DNA from: Melastoma dodecandrum
Taxonomy: Eukaryota > Streptophyta > Magnoliopsida > Myrtales > Melastomataceae
Length of the DNA stretch: 64,000 nt
NCBI GenBank assembly: GCA_029817715.1
Contig: JARUPY010000602.1
Coordinates: forward strand, 885,501 to 949,500
Reading direction: 5' to 3'
In this document: positions 1 to 12,033 of the stretch, one piece after another
Layout of the letters: every line of letters begins with the position of its first letter
Numbering within the stretch: position 1 is the first letter of the stretch
The notes under the pieces: model-generated
Told to the model about the DNA's origin: nothing
Database searches by the model: none
What the model saw: the letters and a program-made list of their open reading frames with translations, nothing else
Translations under genes and position numbers: made by a program

Positions 1-1232
1 TTTGATAAAAATCCACATGCAGAGGTCCCAAGCGGAGTCGCTATCCGGAATGTACGCAAGCCCTCCGGCCTAGCACGCGCGCTGCGGCTCCAGCGACACG
101 AGGATCGGGACCCGCTCCCGGAGGCCCAATCCGGTCGGCGTCGCAACTCGAGCGTCGGACGCTACGGAAGAGCACCGGGTTGAATCCTCCCTTGATTCCC
201 TAGCGGATCTGCGGGGCGTTTCGCCGACCGTCTCCAGCCCTTGAAGGCGACGGGCGAAAGGCTGCGTGAGACCTCGCTTGGGAAATTCGGGGAGGATTCA
301 GGGAGCGGCTCGCGTTGCCGTCACCCATCCAAAAATGGCTTCGTTTGTAAAATATATTGTTGTTTAATCTAGGTAAACTATTACGGAGTTGCCACCGACT
401 TTTATTTTAAAACTGTTAAGTCGGAAAAACAATTGGTTCGGGGATGCCTACTTACTAGTCCTTACACTCTACGCATGCGAAGAGGTAGCGTTTGCTCCGA
501 TAGAGTTTGACTTTTGATTAACGGGCGTTGGACCCGATCCGGGCATAACTCCGGACTCATGTAACTGTTTTACGGGCGTTGGACCCGATTCGAGCATTTT
601 GGGCTCGAACTCATGTGTATTTGGCAAACAGCATGCGATGATAAACCTACGGGCCTAAAGCATGCGAACAATCACAACCAATTATTGAGATCAAAGGGAG
701 CGGGGAAGGACGGTGATCGTGAGCCTATGCACTTGGGCTCACGACCCGTTACATGTGGAAATAAAGAAAAGACGAGAAGCCGCACTTCCCTCATGTACCT
801 GAGGTGACGGTTGATGACGGTTGATGCCGCTTTACTTCGAACCGACGATGTTTTTAGCTGTGGTAGATCCAACCCGTGCGGTTTGTTACACGCGCCTTCA
901 AGCTTTTCGTCTTCGAAATATCGTCTTTGTCGAGTTTCCACGAAGCTCAGTTGATTTTTCATGCAAAGTTAAAACAACACACCACAAAGACGACGATAGT
1001 CAGAAAATTCCAAAATACATGGGATATCTGGAATTAACTGGTGAGTAATAATGATACTCACCGGGCATTGTGTGGCCCGTTGATGTTGATCCTTCATAAT
1101 GTTGAAAGACGATAACAAGGATTATTCAGTGTCAAACGTCTTGTCTTATGTACTCTCAATTCCTACAGCCACGGGATATGTAGATGATCTTCAGGCCTCG
1201 ATTGTGGATATTTACTGTGGTTTCATATGGAC
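1..1232. repeat. gene-free, probably transposon-derived stretch
   Basis: No supported gene lies here. The first 330 bases are GC-rich and the rest is mixed. Two imperfect copies of a roughly 45-base unit beginning acgggcgttggacccgat start at 521 and 572. A segment near 383-430 (gttgccaccgacttttatt, then a gtcggaaaaac stretch) resembles what I recall from plant LTR-type repeats. No terminal repeats or retroelement proteins are visible, so the assignment to a transposon is inference. Confidence 0.35.
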
Positions 1233-2876
1233 TCAGGTTGGCTGCGGGACATCGGGATCGTGCCTCGAACTCGTGTCTGCCTGGCAGCACCAGTAAGAGG
1301 TAGGGTTCAAGAGAGATATCTGAACTCGCATCACCTCGTGAACTGCTCCACGAGCAAGGAGTCGAAGGACCCTGTTACCTTGGGAGGAGGTGACCTCATG
1401 CAAGGATACGACGAGGGAGTGAGACTCGTCCCTCGTACGGAAGCCAAACAGTAGCCTGTCGAGCGTCGACCACCGCACGCAGACCTGTCGCTCGGATATC
1501 TGGTTATCTACAACAGCTTTTACCATGTCCTCGACCTGTCGAAACACACAAACATACACCAGAATTACAAGGCGATGGAACGGATAGATAGGAAACAACA
1601 TTGTGATCACAAAGAGTCAAGCGATCGAAAAAGCGACTGACCCGGACTTCGAGAAAAGTGAAGCAGTAATGCAGGCAGACCAAGTGCAGTGCTGCACTGT
1701 ATTTGGGCTTGAGCAGCAGCATTTTGACATCCGCGAAGCTTAGCTCCAATGATTTCAACTCTTCCATTATCCTATTATACAACCCGATCTCGACTGACTG
1801 AGATGTATGCAGACTCTCCTCGACACAGCGAACCATGGACCAGGCCTTCTCTGCCACCTCATTGTGCCTCTTAATGTAAAGATGCCTCCATCCCTGATCC
1901 ATGTAAGATAGAGGAGCAGTAGCCAATCCAGATGCCAAACCGCATTAGTTTACTCAATTTGAAAGTGTGCAACAAACTAAACCAGACAAGTATAAATCTA
2001 ACTAAGAGGATTCAATTAATCTATGATTTGCTCGTTGTGTTCTCCCTGCATCTTCCACAGTATCCATAGACATAACACAAGGATTGCCAGCCATTCCTTT
2101 GCTTGTTTCTGCCAGCATCTCAACAAATCAAATTTCTCCAGACTTTCAACTTCCAGTATTATCCTCGAGCAAACAATCAAACAGGAAATTTCATGTAACA
2201 ACAAATAAGGAGATGATGTGCATAGAGTACCCCACAAGCACGAAATCCCTGTGGACATCGAGCAACAAACTGCTGGAATAATAGACGATTACTCTTGTGG
2301 CACTAAAGAATTGCTCACTAGTCCATTATTGAACTGCCCGTCATATCACTTCTATAACTACGAATTTGAATAAAACCAGGATGGTATAATGAGCAACGAA
2401 AAGGAAAACCAGGATAATCCACGACTAAAGGTCCGGCAGTTAAGCCAACCGCACGTAGAAAGTTCTAGTTCTTCATAGCATAGCGAAGTAAAAGAACAAA
2501 CAAGTACCAGCGGACCCTCCCAGATAGGGGTTCTTCGCGGCAGTAATCGGCAAATACTTCACTAGAAGTCTCCGCCACTGGAGAGGATCCCCGATCGAAA
2601 TCCACCAGGAAGGCCATCTCCTTCGAGCGAACCTCTCCCAGAGTGAGTCGCAGCAGCATGATTCCCTCCAGAAACGGCTACAGCTTCCCAAGGCACACAC
2701 GTCCGACGCCTGATCAAAAAAAAATCCGAAAAGATGTAATCTTTTGACACGGTCGAGGAATACCCAGATAGAAAGCCTAACAAGAAAGGATTTTTCAAAG
2801 CGGTAGGTGACACCTGGAGGTGAGGGGCGATTTTGAGGAAGACGTCTTCGGGCAAAGAAAGCTCCATGCGGTGCAT
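1233..2876 (-). CDS. F-box protein (254 aa model, four exons)
   Basis: This is a probable substrate-recognition subunit of an SCF ubiquitin ligase; the substrate is unknown. Modelled exons are 2814-2876, 2563-2709, 1642-1893 and 1233-1535, all phase 0. Residues about 7-45 form the F-box: LPEDVFLKIAPHLQ, then SDVCALGSCSRFWRE and a WERFARRRWP stretch. The third and fourth exons (GWRHLYIKRHNE, then ISERQVCVRW, then RGAVHEVMRVQIS) match the C-terminal region I remember from a conserved plant F-box family whose function is not described. The end of exon 2 is the weak point: CTA|gtgaag was chosen because it keeps phase, but the frame stays open further and another donor is possible. An earlier ATG is not needed, because the F-box starts within seven residues of the ATG at 2876. 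The decayed CASP-like gene lies directly upstream on the same strand. Confidence 0.72.
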
Positions 2877-3054
2877 CTTGTCGTGGGGCTTCGGCTCTTT
2901 GTCCTGAAAAAGGCAAATCAAATCCAAAACGGGAAATTATACCGAATGACGTTGATTCGGACCAAGAGATAGGCTGAGGGTGCGCGGGGAACGAACCCAC
3001 GACCAAATCTCATCTCGCCAGATGATGATGGCAGAAGGTGCCATAGACGTTGGA

Positions 3055-3548
3055 CCGTACCCGACCACGCCCGTAGTTCCCGTCGCCGATGCAACCAACG
3101 CCAGCATAACCTGTTTCGTTCATTCATTTCCAGCATCAGACCACTTACATAGTTCTCTAAAGTGTAGGAATTCTTATCGGGATTATTTTCACTTACTGCA
3201 TCCCATATCAGGAGGAAGAGGACCGACCTTGCTCCTGAGACCGGCTTCTTCAACACAAAGGAGAGTGCTGTGATCAGGCTGTAGAGGCAAGCTGCTGACA
3301 TCGCCATAACCAAGTATTTAAGCATCAACAAGAAAACATTTTCGAGTTAACATGATTGTCATGTCCAGAATGTGTAATGCCAAGAGTCGCACTTGAAAGT
3401 TGGCTCCGACAGTTTGCTTGCTTGTTGCTGTCACAACCACCGACGCTAGCGTGGATGCAAACAGCAGTACCCTCAGGCAAGCATGAGCAGCACACGGCCG
3501 CGGCCCATGAGGAGAGTAGCCATCTCCGTTGCCTGCCGACTCTGCCAT
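3055..3548 (-). pseudogene. decayed CASP-like (CASPL1-type) membrane protein gene
   Basis: CASP-like proteins are four-helix plasma-membrane proteins of the MARVEL group. Recognisable pieces run along the minus strand: helix 1 with the family signature VTATSKQT near 3420-3460; helix 2 with ACLYSLITALSFVLKKP and LLIWDA at about 3197-3320, followed by a good donor (gtaagt); and, after an acceptor at 3111, the helix 3 start VMLALVASATGTTGVVGY. The copy looks dead. The loop between helices 1 and 2 is missing. The two pieces lie in different frames with a stop (TAA) between them and no AG that could act as an acceptor. Similarity stops around 3055, so helix 4 is absent. The lost 3' end abuts a short tRNA-like stretch near 2980-3010. 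Sequencing error could explain one break but not all of them. Confidence 0.6.
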
Positions 3549-4178
3549 GAGACGCAATCTATTGCCTGTCGATCGTGTGATGGATGGATGCTTGGAATTT
3601 TCGCTAATTTGAGGCCATTTATTCGAGAGTTCGTACTAAAACTACCCGCATGCATGCGAAGAAATTGATTCATCTCTTGCACTGGCAAAGCAACCGCTTT
3701 CTTATCCTGGCAAAAGGACTACAATTCCCCTATTTGATCTTGAGGCTGGAGTTGCTATTGCCTGTTGGAGAGATCCTTACAAGCTGTACGCATTCCCCAG
3801 AAAATGAAGTGTCTTCCCTCTCATTTGACTTTGTTTTGCATTAGCATAATCCATACTTTTACAACACAACCAAGGGAATACTGATCTTGCGAAATCATGA
3901 CCAAACACTGACTGACATTCAGCATCACAAATGATTAGCCGAAAGCCAGTGTCCCCAAGAAGTTAGAATAATCATGTCATTATTTCCTAGCAATCTTTGA
4001 CTGTCCCAAAAATCATCCAGCTACTGAAGTACTTGCCCTCCCTGCAACCGTGAGGATTCCTTAACGCCCATGCATGTGGTCCATGTGCTCATTTAGAAAT
4101 GATCGATATCCAACCGTCTTTGCCGAGTGATGAGGATACGTTCTGGTTGTAGACAACCCCGCCTCAATGGTCTTCTGA

Positions 4179-7001
4179 CTATGCCGTCAGTTCTAGCCCG
4201 GAGCTACCAAGAGCAGAAACCACGGCACGGATATTGGATTCCAGAGCAGCAGCTAATGCCTGCCAGGAGAGGTTCAGTTAGATGCCCTGATATAAGATGA
4301 GATCGAACCACCCCAGGGGAAACCAGATCGCAGTCAGATGTACACATAAATCTGCAGACATAATTAATTACTAAGTAGGCATTTCTGTTCGGGAGCTACC
4401 TTGCTCTCCTCTTCCTTCTTTCTCTTGAAGAGCTCCAGAGGCCACTCATTTACAAGCTTTTTGAGCTCGGCCAGTATTTGTGGCCTCTTTTCTTCTGGTA
4501 AGCCCTGTTTTGTCGAAAATATTATCGAACTCATTGGCAGCAAAGACATCACCTACATAATTTATTGAACTTCGGATTCCACAAGTCATCCACCCAGCAA
4601 TATTTTTGTTGATTAGGATGCCCAGATGTAACTGAGAATGGCACTAGCCTATGAAGCTAAAATTTCTACCTCCAGATTTAGAAAGACTGCCTTCACATTT
4701 CAAACTCCCTCGGCATTACATGATCATTAATATAAGTTCGCTGATATTATCAAGTCTCATATTAGCACATCAAAAGAATCACCTGATTCACGACGCTAAT
4801 GACGGCAGCAGCTTCCTCGGGTTTGTGTTCAAGAATCAGGCCCTGCACATCCATATATTAGCACTATGGAAAACAGTGACATGAAGCAACCCCGTCCTTT
4901 TCTAGGTTAATTCATTCCAAGAGCCTTTTAGCTCCATTAGTCCTAAGGCAAGAGCTCCCAGAATCAACTCACATGCACAAACTGCTTTATTCAAAAGCTT
5001 TATCCATTTTACTTCCACATTATGTTTTCTCACATTACCTTAGCACACGAGAATGCACTTCCGATGGTATGCTGCTTTGTTGACTCTGATCTAAACTTCT
5101 CAATTTTCCATAGAGATTCAACATCACCTACAATTAGTGAATCAAGAGCGCTATGGAAATTAAACAACAACATATATTGAGCACCAAGGAATAACTGTGA
5201 AAACAAAGAAAGCGCCGACACCGGTTCCAAATGAAATACAGAGAAAAATCTAACGGACCCATTCTCACAGCGTGATCCATCCACATGTCGAAAGCTGGTT
5301 TATGCAATTTTACACCGGCCTTGACAAACCTCTTTCCATACTTGGTCATCAATTTCCACTTGTCCAAGTTACTACAAATGCTGCAAATGTTCCCATAACC
5401 AATCGGAGTTAATGTTTTCAGAAAATTGTCAAAAGTTTTCATCTTATGGCAGGAAAGGTAAAGGAAATTTTATCAGCTCATGGATCTGCTATTATTCGAA
5501 CCTGAAAACGATATCGGCAGTTCCAGGTTGCAAAGGTGTGCCATTCTTTTTCAAGAGCTTCATCACGTCCTTCAGTAGATCAATGTCATTATTTTCTTTG
5601 GCATATTGCTGCATCCGTAAATGATCCAATCATTAAAGATGATAAAAGAAAATTAATAAATTATAATAGTAATTAGGTCCGACCAATAGTTGGTGTACTG
5701 AGCCTATGGTAGGAGTCAACCCAAAGACATTGTGCTTCCACAAGGCCCTCTTCGCTGCAAACAAGTTGACAAGGTTAATCCTAATTCTGCCTCTAAAACT
5801 AGATCAGTCATCAAATAATAGGGAGATAAGTAAATATTAAAAAGGCATTAAGAGGCTTCACATGAGTGACAAAGTGTGAGCCAATGTAGACAGTAGAAAT
5901 ATAAATGAATTGGATTGAGGGAAAACAGCATATATGCCCTAATGTTAGAGAACAATAATCTAAATGCATACCAAAGTCAAGAGCCCCAACACGCATACAT
6001 GCTTTTGTAACTTCTCGGCAAAGGTTGCAGTTGAAGTTGTCGTGAATACGAAGATTTGACAATCTCTGCAAGAAATCCATGTGAGAAAAATACAATCAAT
6101 AAGTAGGTTTTCGACAGGACCAAGTAAACTTCCCAATCACAGAGACTCACAAATCTGCGTAGATTTTGCAGGGCATCAAATAGAAGCTTAATGTCCTCAT
6201 GGTTCTGGCATTTCTCGATCAAAGACCATGTCCATGCGTTGGGTGCCATTGTTCTTTTATTATTTACCGAATCAAGTATTGCATCATATATTTCTTTCAC
6301 AGCATCTGTGCCACCAAAAACAATCCCCCATGTTCAGTTCGTACTTACCAATCATGCCTATAAAATAAAATGAGTAAGGAAGCCACAAAAATGGTTTACT
6401 AGTGAAAGGCATTAACCTGAAGGCCTGTCTCTTTCAGCACTCGCTTCTGAAGAATACGATGCCGTCAATATGATGGGATTTTGAGACGAGGAAATTGTAC
6501 TTCCTCCAAAAAATCCTGGAAATTTCATAATTATAATGATCAAACTAACAAAACAATCGAATTCTTTATCTAGAATCATAAGACACGGGACTAGTCTAAA
6601 TTGACCATGGTATATTCATCACGGTGATGCCACATTGATGATTTGCCCATTTCTAGAATTCCTAATTGCCATCTTCAATTATCCACCTTTGCAGGCTGAC
6701 CCTAACAAAGCATCTGAAAACTACAACCCCTAAAACACTGCCCACTAATCCTCACAAAATTCACTCAAACACTTCCTACTCCGCAGTAACCTAAGAGCAA
6801 GAAATCCTACAAAGAGGGAAGCGAAATCAAGCATTTACCCAAAGAAGACATAAAACTGTGATTCCTCCGCGTTTCCGAGGTAGGCGGATGGGGCTCAGCC
6901 ATCGAATGGGAGCCGGGAGGGAGGCCACGAACAGAAAGAGAGAAGACCGAGGGTTTGAAGATGGCAGAGAGCCGCCGGGACTTGGAGACGGCCGCCTGCA
7001 T
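4179..7001 (-). CDS. PPR-like mitochondrial protein (397 aa, eleven exons)
   Basis: Exons are 6839-7001, 6417-6515, 6151-6305, 5972-6065, 5684-5754, 5502-5608, 5259-5380, 5039-5127, 4783-4842, 4400-4552 and 4179-4259. They total 1,194 bases with consistent phase throughout. The N-terminus (MQAAVSKSRRLSAIFKPSVF) is basic, Ser-rich and lacks acidic residues, like a mitochondrial presequence, and is followed by a processing-like TASYSSEASAERDR segment. The body resembles the helical pairs of pentatricopeptide repeats (for example PNAWTWSLIEKC and LWKIEKFRSE). I associate it with plant proteins annotated as PPR/TPR-like and mitochondrial, close to Arabidopsis At1g26460, although this copy would be shorter. 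An RNA-binding or mitoribosome role would be usual for the family but is inferred. The gene is transcribed away from the class-3 lipase gene across a 499-base spacer. The donor of exon 5 (gtcgga) is unusual. Confidence 0.82.
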
Positions 7002-7500
7002 CGCGAGATAGTCTTAGTCAGGCGAGGAACTGAGGTCGGGAGGCCGGAGCGGTGCCGTCGCAGGGTTTTGGGGAGGGACTGAGGAGAGGAGAAAGGGGTT
7101 GTTTCTGGTGCGGCGACGTGCACGGTAATCTAAGGTGGACTATCATCATTGGACCGAACCAGGCGTAAGGCCCGGCCCATTGATTGGAACGACAGAAGGA
7201 TAAACAATCAAGACTCCAGATAAACATTAAACAATAATTAATTAGCAACATTTTGTTGTTCCTCGTCACCGATTCCTTCTGCCTTGTCCGAATCCGTCGT
7301 CTTCACTTCCAACACAAGCTTCCATCCGATTTTGACCCCTCCCCCCGCACGAAAAGAAGGGCTCGATTGCCCGCCCTCAACCACGCCCCCATTCAGGTTC
7401 GTACCTGTGGAGAATTTCGTTCTTGATCGATTCGGCAAAGTTTGTCGGGATTTTCCGTCGTCTTGATGCGGTCCGCATGTTTTCAGGTAATTCCCGGATC
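7002..7500. promoter_or_regulatory. divergent intergenic region between PPR-like and lipase genes
   Basis: The 499 bases separate two start codons facing away from each other, so both promoters and both 5' leaders must lie here. A Pro/Arg-rich frame runs into the region on the minus strand, but the conserved protein begins at 7001. No clear TATA box was seen for either gene, which fits broadly expressed housekeeping genes. Confidence 0.5.
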
Positions 7501-10287
7501 ATGGAAAGGCGGAAACGGTGGTTAGGTTTTGCGGCGTTCCTTTGCCTGGTTGCGGCAATTGGGGCTCGAGGTAAAATTTGGGGATCGCCTCTCGCCTGGT
7601 CGGGGAAATTGGTTCTTGCCCTTTTGTTTTGTTTTAATTTGAATGGAAAGTAATTGACAGGCGTGTGCTTTTGAATGATCATCTGGTTATTGGGGTTTTA
7701 TGGAGGATTTGTCGGTGACACGTTAATGAACAGGAATATGCATACTTTTTTTTTTGGAATGCAGAGATTAGAGTCAGGCCAAAGGATGATGGACCTGTTT
7801 TTAACCACACCCTCGCCACGATATTGGTGGAGTATGCATCAGCTGTAAGTATCGACCGAATGGTCTGTGTGATTGAGACACTTTGGGATTTATATTCCCC
7901 CTAGCGATATCGTGTTTTCGAATCTTGTGTTGCTTATTGCTTTCCAACTGTGGTCCAAAATCCAGTTTTTGACTTTGGAGAGGGGAACTGGATTGAATAA
8001 GTTTGGCCTATTTCTTCTGCTGAGCTGTGGTCTTCCTTTCTGCAGGTTTATATGTCGGATCTGACGGAACTATTTACCTGGACTTGTCCTAGATGTGAAG
8101 GATTGACTAAGGTTAGATTTATGACTGATCTGTTTAATCATGAATGATGCTTGGGAGTGGAAAGGAAATTTTCAGTGGTAAATTTTTTTGAGTTGTGGTA
8201 AGGAGAAGTTGTCTTTGTAGTCTGTTTAAAGAGGGAAGGAAATTTGCGAGTGTGTTAGATAAACCTTTTATGTTGATGAGATTGCAATTTTATGGAGGCT
8301 AATTTTTTCCCAGTGACTGCAAATATTGAAATATTCATTTCTAGCCATAAGAAAACTTGAGGTGTCTAGCTACCAAAAAAAAAGAAAGAAAACCTGGGTG
8401 TCTGGGATTGGGTTGCTTGCTATCATTTAGCACCTTTACCTAGCTCAGAAGCCATCTCACTTGCTTTTACATTTGATGCAGGGATTTGAAGTGGTCGAAC
8501 TGATAGTTGATGTCCAGAACTGCCTGCAGGTAAGGGAATCTATGGTGCATCGAGCCCTAGAATTAATAAGCTTTATCTCACGGTACTTTTTTCATCGTTT
8601 GTGAGGCTTTCGCAGGCATTTGTAGGAGTTGCCGGGGATCTTAACTCTATCGTGATTGCTTTTAGAGGAACTCAGGAACATAGGTGTGACTATCACCTCT
8701 GGACTTTGATATAACCTTTTTCAAGATATTGGGATGAGAACTTGTTTGAAAGTGCTGTCTTCTTGATATGCTGTTACGATAATCTGCTTCCTTCATTTAT
8801 TGTCCATTCTTATTCACATCGACATTACAGCATTCAAAATTGGATTGAAGACCTTTTCTGGAAACAGCTGGACATCCAGTATCCAGGCATGCCCAGTGCT
8901 ATGGTATTCTTTTTACTTAAAGAGTTTTTGTCAGCTATCTTTATTTCTTCTTTGTTTGAGATAAGGCATATAAAGCAGTTTTTTATATATATAATTACAG
9001 GTCCATCGTGGATTCTATTATGCATATCATAATACCACAATACGCCCTGCAATTTTAAGTGCTATTGAACGGGCAAAATATATGTACAGAGTTGAAAATA
9101 TCATGATCACAGGTCATTCGATGGGAGGCGCGATGGCCTCATTCTGTGGACTTGATCTTGCAGTAAGATCTTCTGCTTTACCTTCCATGTGTAGAATGTG
9201 CAAGCTTATAGGATTCTTTCCCCTAGGATTTTGGACATTTGATTGCCATCCTGAGATTGGCTTGTGGGGATTGAGTAAATTTATATGGTCGTTGTAGAAT
9301 ATTACTCAGAGAAGATTCCCGTGATTCCAGGTCAATTGTGGAGAACGTAACATTCAGGTTCTTACTTTTGGACAACCTCGCATTGGCAATGCTGCATTTG
9401 CATCATACTACAGTCAGCTTGTGCCAAACACAATTCGCGTCACAAATGGGCATGATTTGGTACCTCATTTGCCGCCATACATTCCACGTCTTCCCCAGAG
9501 GACATACCACCACTTTCCTAGGGAGGTATGATCTGATTGGTTTTGAGCAGATAAATACCCGTGATTAGGACCGAACACGCTATCTTATCCTTTCCACATG
9601 TTATTCCTTTCTCAATCTCGTAAGTCCATGCGCTCGTTATTGTTGATGTTTTATGTTCTAACGGTCATTTTCAGTAATTGGACTTGTGTATAAAGTTAAG
9701 AAGTCCGCTGAGTGGTTTTAATCCTGATACTTGTTTGTGCTTAAGCTCGTGGCAACAATGTTAACATTAGAACTTGTAGGCTATTGTAAGTGCATGAAAT
9801 TACCTCTTTTGGGGTGATTATTTGAGGCATCTTGGATTTGTATTCCTGCTTTCTGCTTGTCTAACATTGTCACCGGACCCGTGAATGCAGGTTTGGTTGT
9901 ATGATGTCGAACTAGGAAGTTCAGTTTACCCGTCTGAGAAAATATGCGACGATTCAGGGGAAGATCCATCATGTAGCAGGTAAAGCATCCCTTTATTTTG
10001 ATCCAATGATTCATTGTTCAGACTGTTTCAAACTATTAAGAAAGCAATTGACTGTGTATGAAAATATATGTAGATCGGTGACGGGGAACAGCCTTTCTGA
10101 TCATCTCACTTACTATGGTGTGGAACTCTTTGCGGCAACATGGGGGTCATGCAGTATCGTTTGGGACCCTCGGTGGACGGAATATGGCAGCAAAGATATT
10201 CGAGGTAATATATTACTCTCCAAGAATCCTGCTGAGTCCTCTCTGAAGCGACCTTCTGCGTCTGGTGCCAAACTCGATATTGTGTAA
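7501..10287 (+). CDS. secreted class-3 (fungal-type) lipase, 354 aa
   Basis: This is an alpha/beta-hydrolase of the lipase class-3 family, predicted to hydrolyse acyl esters of glycerolipids. Ten exons fit: 7501-7570, 7765-7844, 8046-8111, 8482-8529, 8616-8683, 8831-8903, 9001-9162, 9331-9525, 9891-9979 and 10074-10287. All borders are GT/AG and the total is 1,065 bases. The catalytic serine is in GHSMG (Ser about 175), the aspartate in NGHDLVPHLPP (about 231) and the histidine in LSDHLTYYG (about 294), so the triad is complete. The oxyanion-hole region IVIAFRGTQ and the lid-proximal segment IQNWIEDL are also present. Residues 1-24 form a signal peptide (RRKRWLGFAAFLCLVAAIGA), so the protein should enter the secretory pathway. 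The ATG at 7501 is chosen because the signal peptide follows it directly. The physiological substrate cannot be told from sequence. Confidence 0.93.
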
Positions 10288-10805
10288 GCCCCGCTTCCAA
10301 ATGATTGCCCAATGAATCCATCTGTATATGATTTTGTAAATTATGTCTCTGGCACTCCTTGTGTGGTAGTCTCCTCCATTGTTCTGGGTGGGGGAAACAT
10401 GTTGAAACTTGTAAATATTGCTTGGGTCATGAATCTGTGGACCTTGTATACAGCACACGATGCTTCATGAAGGATGCTTTATGGAACTGATTTTTTCACT
10501 TTTGAGTGTGTGTTTCGACTTTCTTTGGCTATTTTTGTGTTTTCTGAGGGGCTCAACAAGTGCTTAAAAAATGAAGTTCGATAATGGTGACTCGTAAGAC
10601 CGTTATGAGAGAGTTGGACACTCTAGATTTTGTAATGGCGAATGCTGGTGTAGATCCTGTTATTCTCGCGAGCGAGACGTGATAAAAGCAAGCGTGGATC
10701 TGTATGAATCATGAATTGATTCTCTTTCCTTGCGACTTATCAAGCCCTAGGAGCAGGATTCATCTGGCCGCCATCAGTAGTTCAGCAACAACTGCTGCTA
10801 CTCCC
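10288..10805. other. convergent 3' spacer, no gene seen
   Basis: This stretch lies between the stop codons of the lipase (plus) and the acidic protein (minus). It is T-rich and presumably holds the two 3' untranslated regions. No open frame resembling a protein was found. Confidence 0.5.
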
Positions 10806-11399
10806 TCATTGGCATCGTGGAGCTCTCCTCCAGTCGGCATCCCTTGGGATAGGCTTGTTCGCTTCCACGTGCACAGGAGAGTTGTATTCTGAAAGAATCC
10901 CTTCCAAAGCTTCATCATCCTTCCTGGAGGAGGAGTGATCCGGCGAGTCGCGGGAAATTAGCCTCCCGGACTCATTATCCCCATCTCCATGCCCGTCTTC
11001 CAGACTCACATCCTTGTCTTCTTCCAGAGCAGCACCCTTCGACTCTTCTTCCACACCAACATCCTCCTCTTCTTCCTTCTCTTCTCTCTGCTTCTGATCT
11101 TCATGTCCCATTCCTTCTTCTCGAGGCAACGTTGGCATCTCCGTCACATCCTCAGGGCAAGGCGGAGCTTTGGCATCCACATTGTCAAGCCCGACCCTCC
11201 TCCCAGTGCCAGTATTCAAATTCTCACTGTCCTCTTCTCGCACCTTTCCCTCAACAACCTCATCAGCATTCCCTTTCTCAAAAGGGAAGTATTCGAGCTG
11301 CACCTGTCTGCGGTTCTTGTCAGTAGCATTCGTGCCCTGGCCCTTCAGCAACATACGGTCATCAACAGCGACAGACTGTTTGGATTTCCCGCATCCCAT
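10806..11399 (-). CDS. small acidic protein with N-myristoylation signal, 197 aa
   Basis: This is a single uninterrupted reading frame. It begins MGCGKSK, a textbook N-myristoylation signal (Gly2, with Ser at position 6) with Cys3 available for palmitoylation, so membrane anchoring is predicted. From about residue 40 the chain is strongly acidic and low in hydrophobics: a KQREEKEEEEDVGVEEESKG stretch near 105-125 and several DE clusters suggest an intrinsically disordered protein. No enzyme motif, finger or transmembrane segment is seen. I recall similar MGCGKS-starting uncharacterised plant proteins but cannot name a function. The short N-terminal motif and length without stops favour a real gene; the biased composition makes chance open frames more likely than usual, so some doubt remains. 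Confidence 0.6.
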   Translation of the reverse strand: MGCGKSKQSVAVDDRMLLKGQGTNATDKNRRQVQLEYFPFEKGNADEVVEGKVREEDSENLNTGTGRRVGLDNVDAKAPPCPEDVTEMPTLPREEGMGHEDQKQREEKEEEEDVGVEEESKGAALEEDKDVSLEDGHGDGDNESGRLISRDSPDHSSSRKDDEALEGILSEYNSPVHVEANKPIPRDADWRRAPRCQ

Positions 11400-12030
11400 T
11401 CTCGTGAAGCGACCTTCGTGTATTGAAACTAGAATAAAGGGACCACAGCGCCCGCCGTATTTTATAACAACAGGGAAGGAGGAGTTGTAAGGGCCGGTCT
11501 AGTTTTTTCCGTTTTAGTCGATTCCGGTGTTTCGGTTGGGTATAAAAGGTGACGAAGAGGAGGAGCGGTTTAGAGAGCTGCTTGCTATTCGGAGTCTCTG
11601 GACAATAAAGGAAATCCGTTAATTTTAAGGAGGCACCCCATAATGATAAGTTTAGCAATATAATTTTAATTCAAATTATATATATATATAATGTTAAGTA
11701 AGGAAATTTTGTTAATGTCAACTTATATATTACGCAGAGGCTTTACTACTTAAAATTTAGTACCAGCCGCTTCAGCCCATAAGTTGGTGGGCTCATTTTT
11801 AGGGCCCAAAAAATTGATAGGCCCAATTTTATGTCATGGGCTCATGTCTTACGGGGAGGCCCAACATGATTTGGCGGCGGGAAGCCGCTTCCGTTTCCTC
11901 AACTTTCAGTTTGGGGGGAATTCCTTTTCTGTTAATGCCGGGAGATTTAATCGAACCTCCCGACGTGAACGGTCGTGATCATTTGTCTTGTTCTATACTC
12001 TTCCCCGGCGAAAGGCGTTAGGAAGGAAAT
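11400..12030. other. intergenic region with TA microsatellite
   Basis: The 5' side of the acidic-protein gene is followed by AT-rich DNA with a (TA)n run at about 11676-11691. Short open frames here show no recognisable protein features. Confidence 0.45.
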
Positions 12031-12033
12031 AAA

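Noticed and set aside
2016..2258. Possible extra F-box exon with ILEVESLEKFDLLRCWQKQA
   Set aside because: It has no suitable donor in the right phase, and exons 2 and 3 join in frame without it; treated as intron.
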